Source of the DNA: Polynucleobacter sp. UK-Gri1-W3
Lineage (GTDB): Bacteria > Pseudomonadota > Gammaproteobacteria > Burkholderiales > Burkholderiaceae
DNA: 64,000 nucleotides
Assembly (NCBI RefSeq): GCF_018881595.1
Contig: NZ_JACVQA010000008.1
Span: 62,001-126,000 of the forward strand
Direction: 5' to 3'
Shown: positions 63,769-64,000 of the stretch, one piece after another
Layout of the letters: every line of letters starts with the position of its first letter
How positions within the stretch are numbered: position 1 is the first letter of the stretch
Notes under the pieces: model-generated
Seen by the model: the letters and a program-made list of their open reading frames with translations, nothing else
Database searches by the model: none
Told to the model about the DNA's origin: nothing
Position numbers and translations under genes: made by a program

Positions 63769-64000
63769 ATGGCCTTATTAGAGATTGAACACATCTATAC
63801 CGCATACGATCGCATTGATGTTTTGGAAGACGTCTCCATCAAAGTCGAGATGGGTGAAATTACCTGCATTCTTGGTGCCAATGGCGCCGGTAAATCTACC
63901 TTAATTCGATCCGTCCTAGGATTGACCCCGGCTAATCGTGGAAAAATCATCTTTAATGGCGTAGATATTGCCCATTTGCCAACACATCGCATTATTGAAG
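63769..64000 (+). CDS. livF: Branched-chain amino-acid ABC ATPase LivF type, 5' part
   Basis: The start of the second ATPase, MALLEIEHIYTAYDRIDVLE, with Walker A GANGAGKST. It runs off the window at 64000 after 77 codons. The ATG is two bases after the livG stop. Confidence 0.9.
   Translation, partial: MALLEIEHIYTAYDRIDVLEDVSIKVEMGEITCILGANGAGKSTLIRSVLGLTPANRGKIIFNGVDIAHLPTHRIIE

Overview
The window looks like chromosomal DNA of a free-living betaproteobacterium of the Burkholderiales, most probably Polynucleobacter or a close relative. That placement is an inference from moderate base composition, short intergenic gaps, the gene order scpB-rluB-rimP-nusA-infB-rbfA-truB-typA, orphan Bug/TctC solute-binding proteins and the protein sequences; no rRNA is present to confirm it.

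Layout. 1-5.7 kb: start of fabI (minus) divergent from a yejABEF-type peptide importer. 5.9-7.5 kb: a cysteine-less NlpC/P60-like protein and a patatin-like lipoprotein. 7.5-22.9 kb: information-processing genes (scpB, rluB, rimP-nusA-infB-rbfA-truB, typA, tex, an RluA-type pseudouridine synthase), with a structured, terminator-containing leader before rimP and one Bug protein. 23-26 kb: a diguanylate cyclase and an FMN/Fe-S glutamate-synthase-like protein. 26-32.8 kb: a cluster of small envelope or stress proteins (two CsbD, two BON lipoproteins, DUF3309, glycine-zipper lipoprotein, Rap1a/Tai-like protein) around two tandem Crp/Fnr-type regulators. Five copies of a 16-bp motif (TGT-N10-ACA, consensus about TGTCTGATANCGNACA) lie upstream of these genes and of one regulator, so this looks like a local regulon. 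34-35.3 kb: tRNA-His with a 49-bp repeat of its 3' part about 1.1 kb downstream; the segment between carries a BrnT/BrnA toxin-antitoxin pair and no intact integrase.

35.9-51.5 kb is the most distinctive part. A tightly packed plus-strand run HD-GYP, GGDEF, DgkA, degenerate cyclase-like membrane protein, BcsA, BcsC-like TPR/porin, small TPR protein faces a minus-strand bcsZ-bcsG pair, and is followed by a second HD-GYP + GGDEF pair. No bcsB is present here, BcsA seems to carry two PilZ domains, and DgkA fits as a recycler of the diacylglycerol that BcsG would release when it moves phosphoethanolamine from phosphatidylethanolamine to the glucan. I read this as a compact, c-di-GMP-controlled phosphoethanolamine-glucan system.

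51.6-64 kb: a SUMF1-fold protein, a PIF1-like helicase, a MazEF pair, gamma-glutamyltransferase, a second Bug protein, a class III omega-aminotransferase, lrgAB, and a branched-chain amino-acid (or related) ABC importer whose last gene runs off the window. Three genes look broken: a beta-barrel gene with an in-frame stop (28948-29463), a frameshifted His/Ala-rich gene (31195-31447) and a frameshifted Ala-rich coiled-coil gene (35328-35809).
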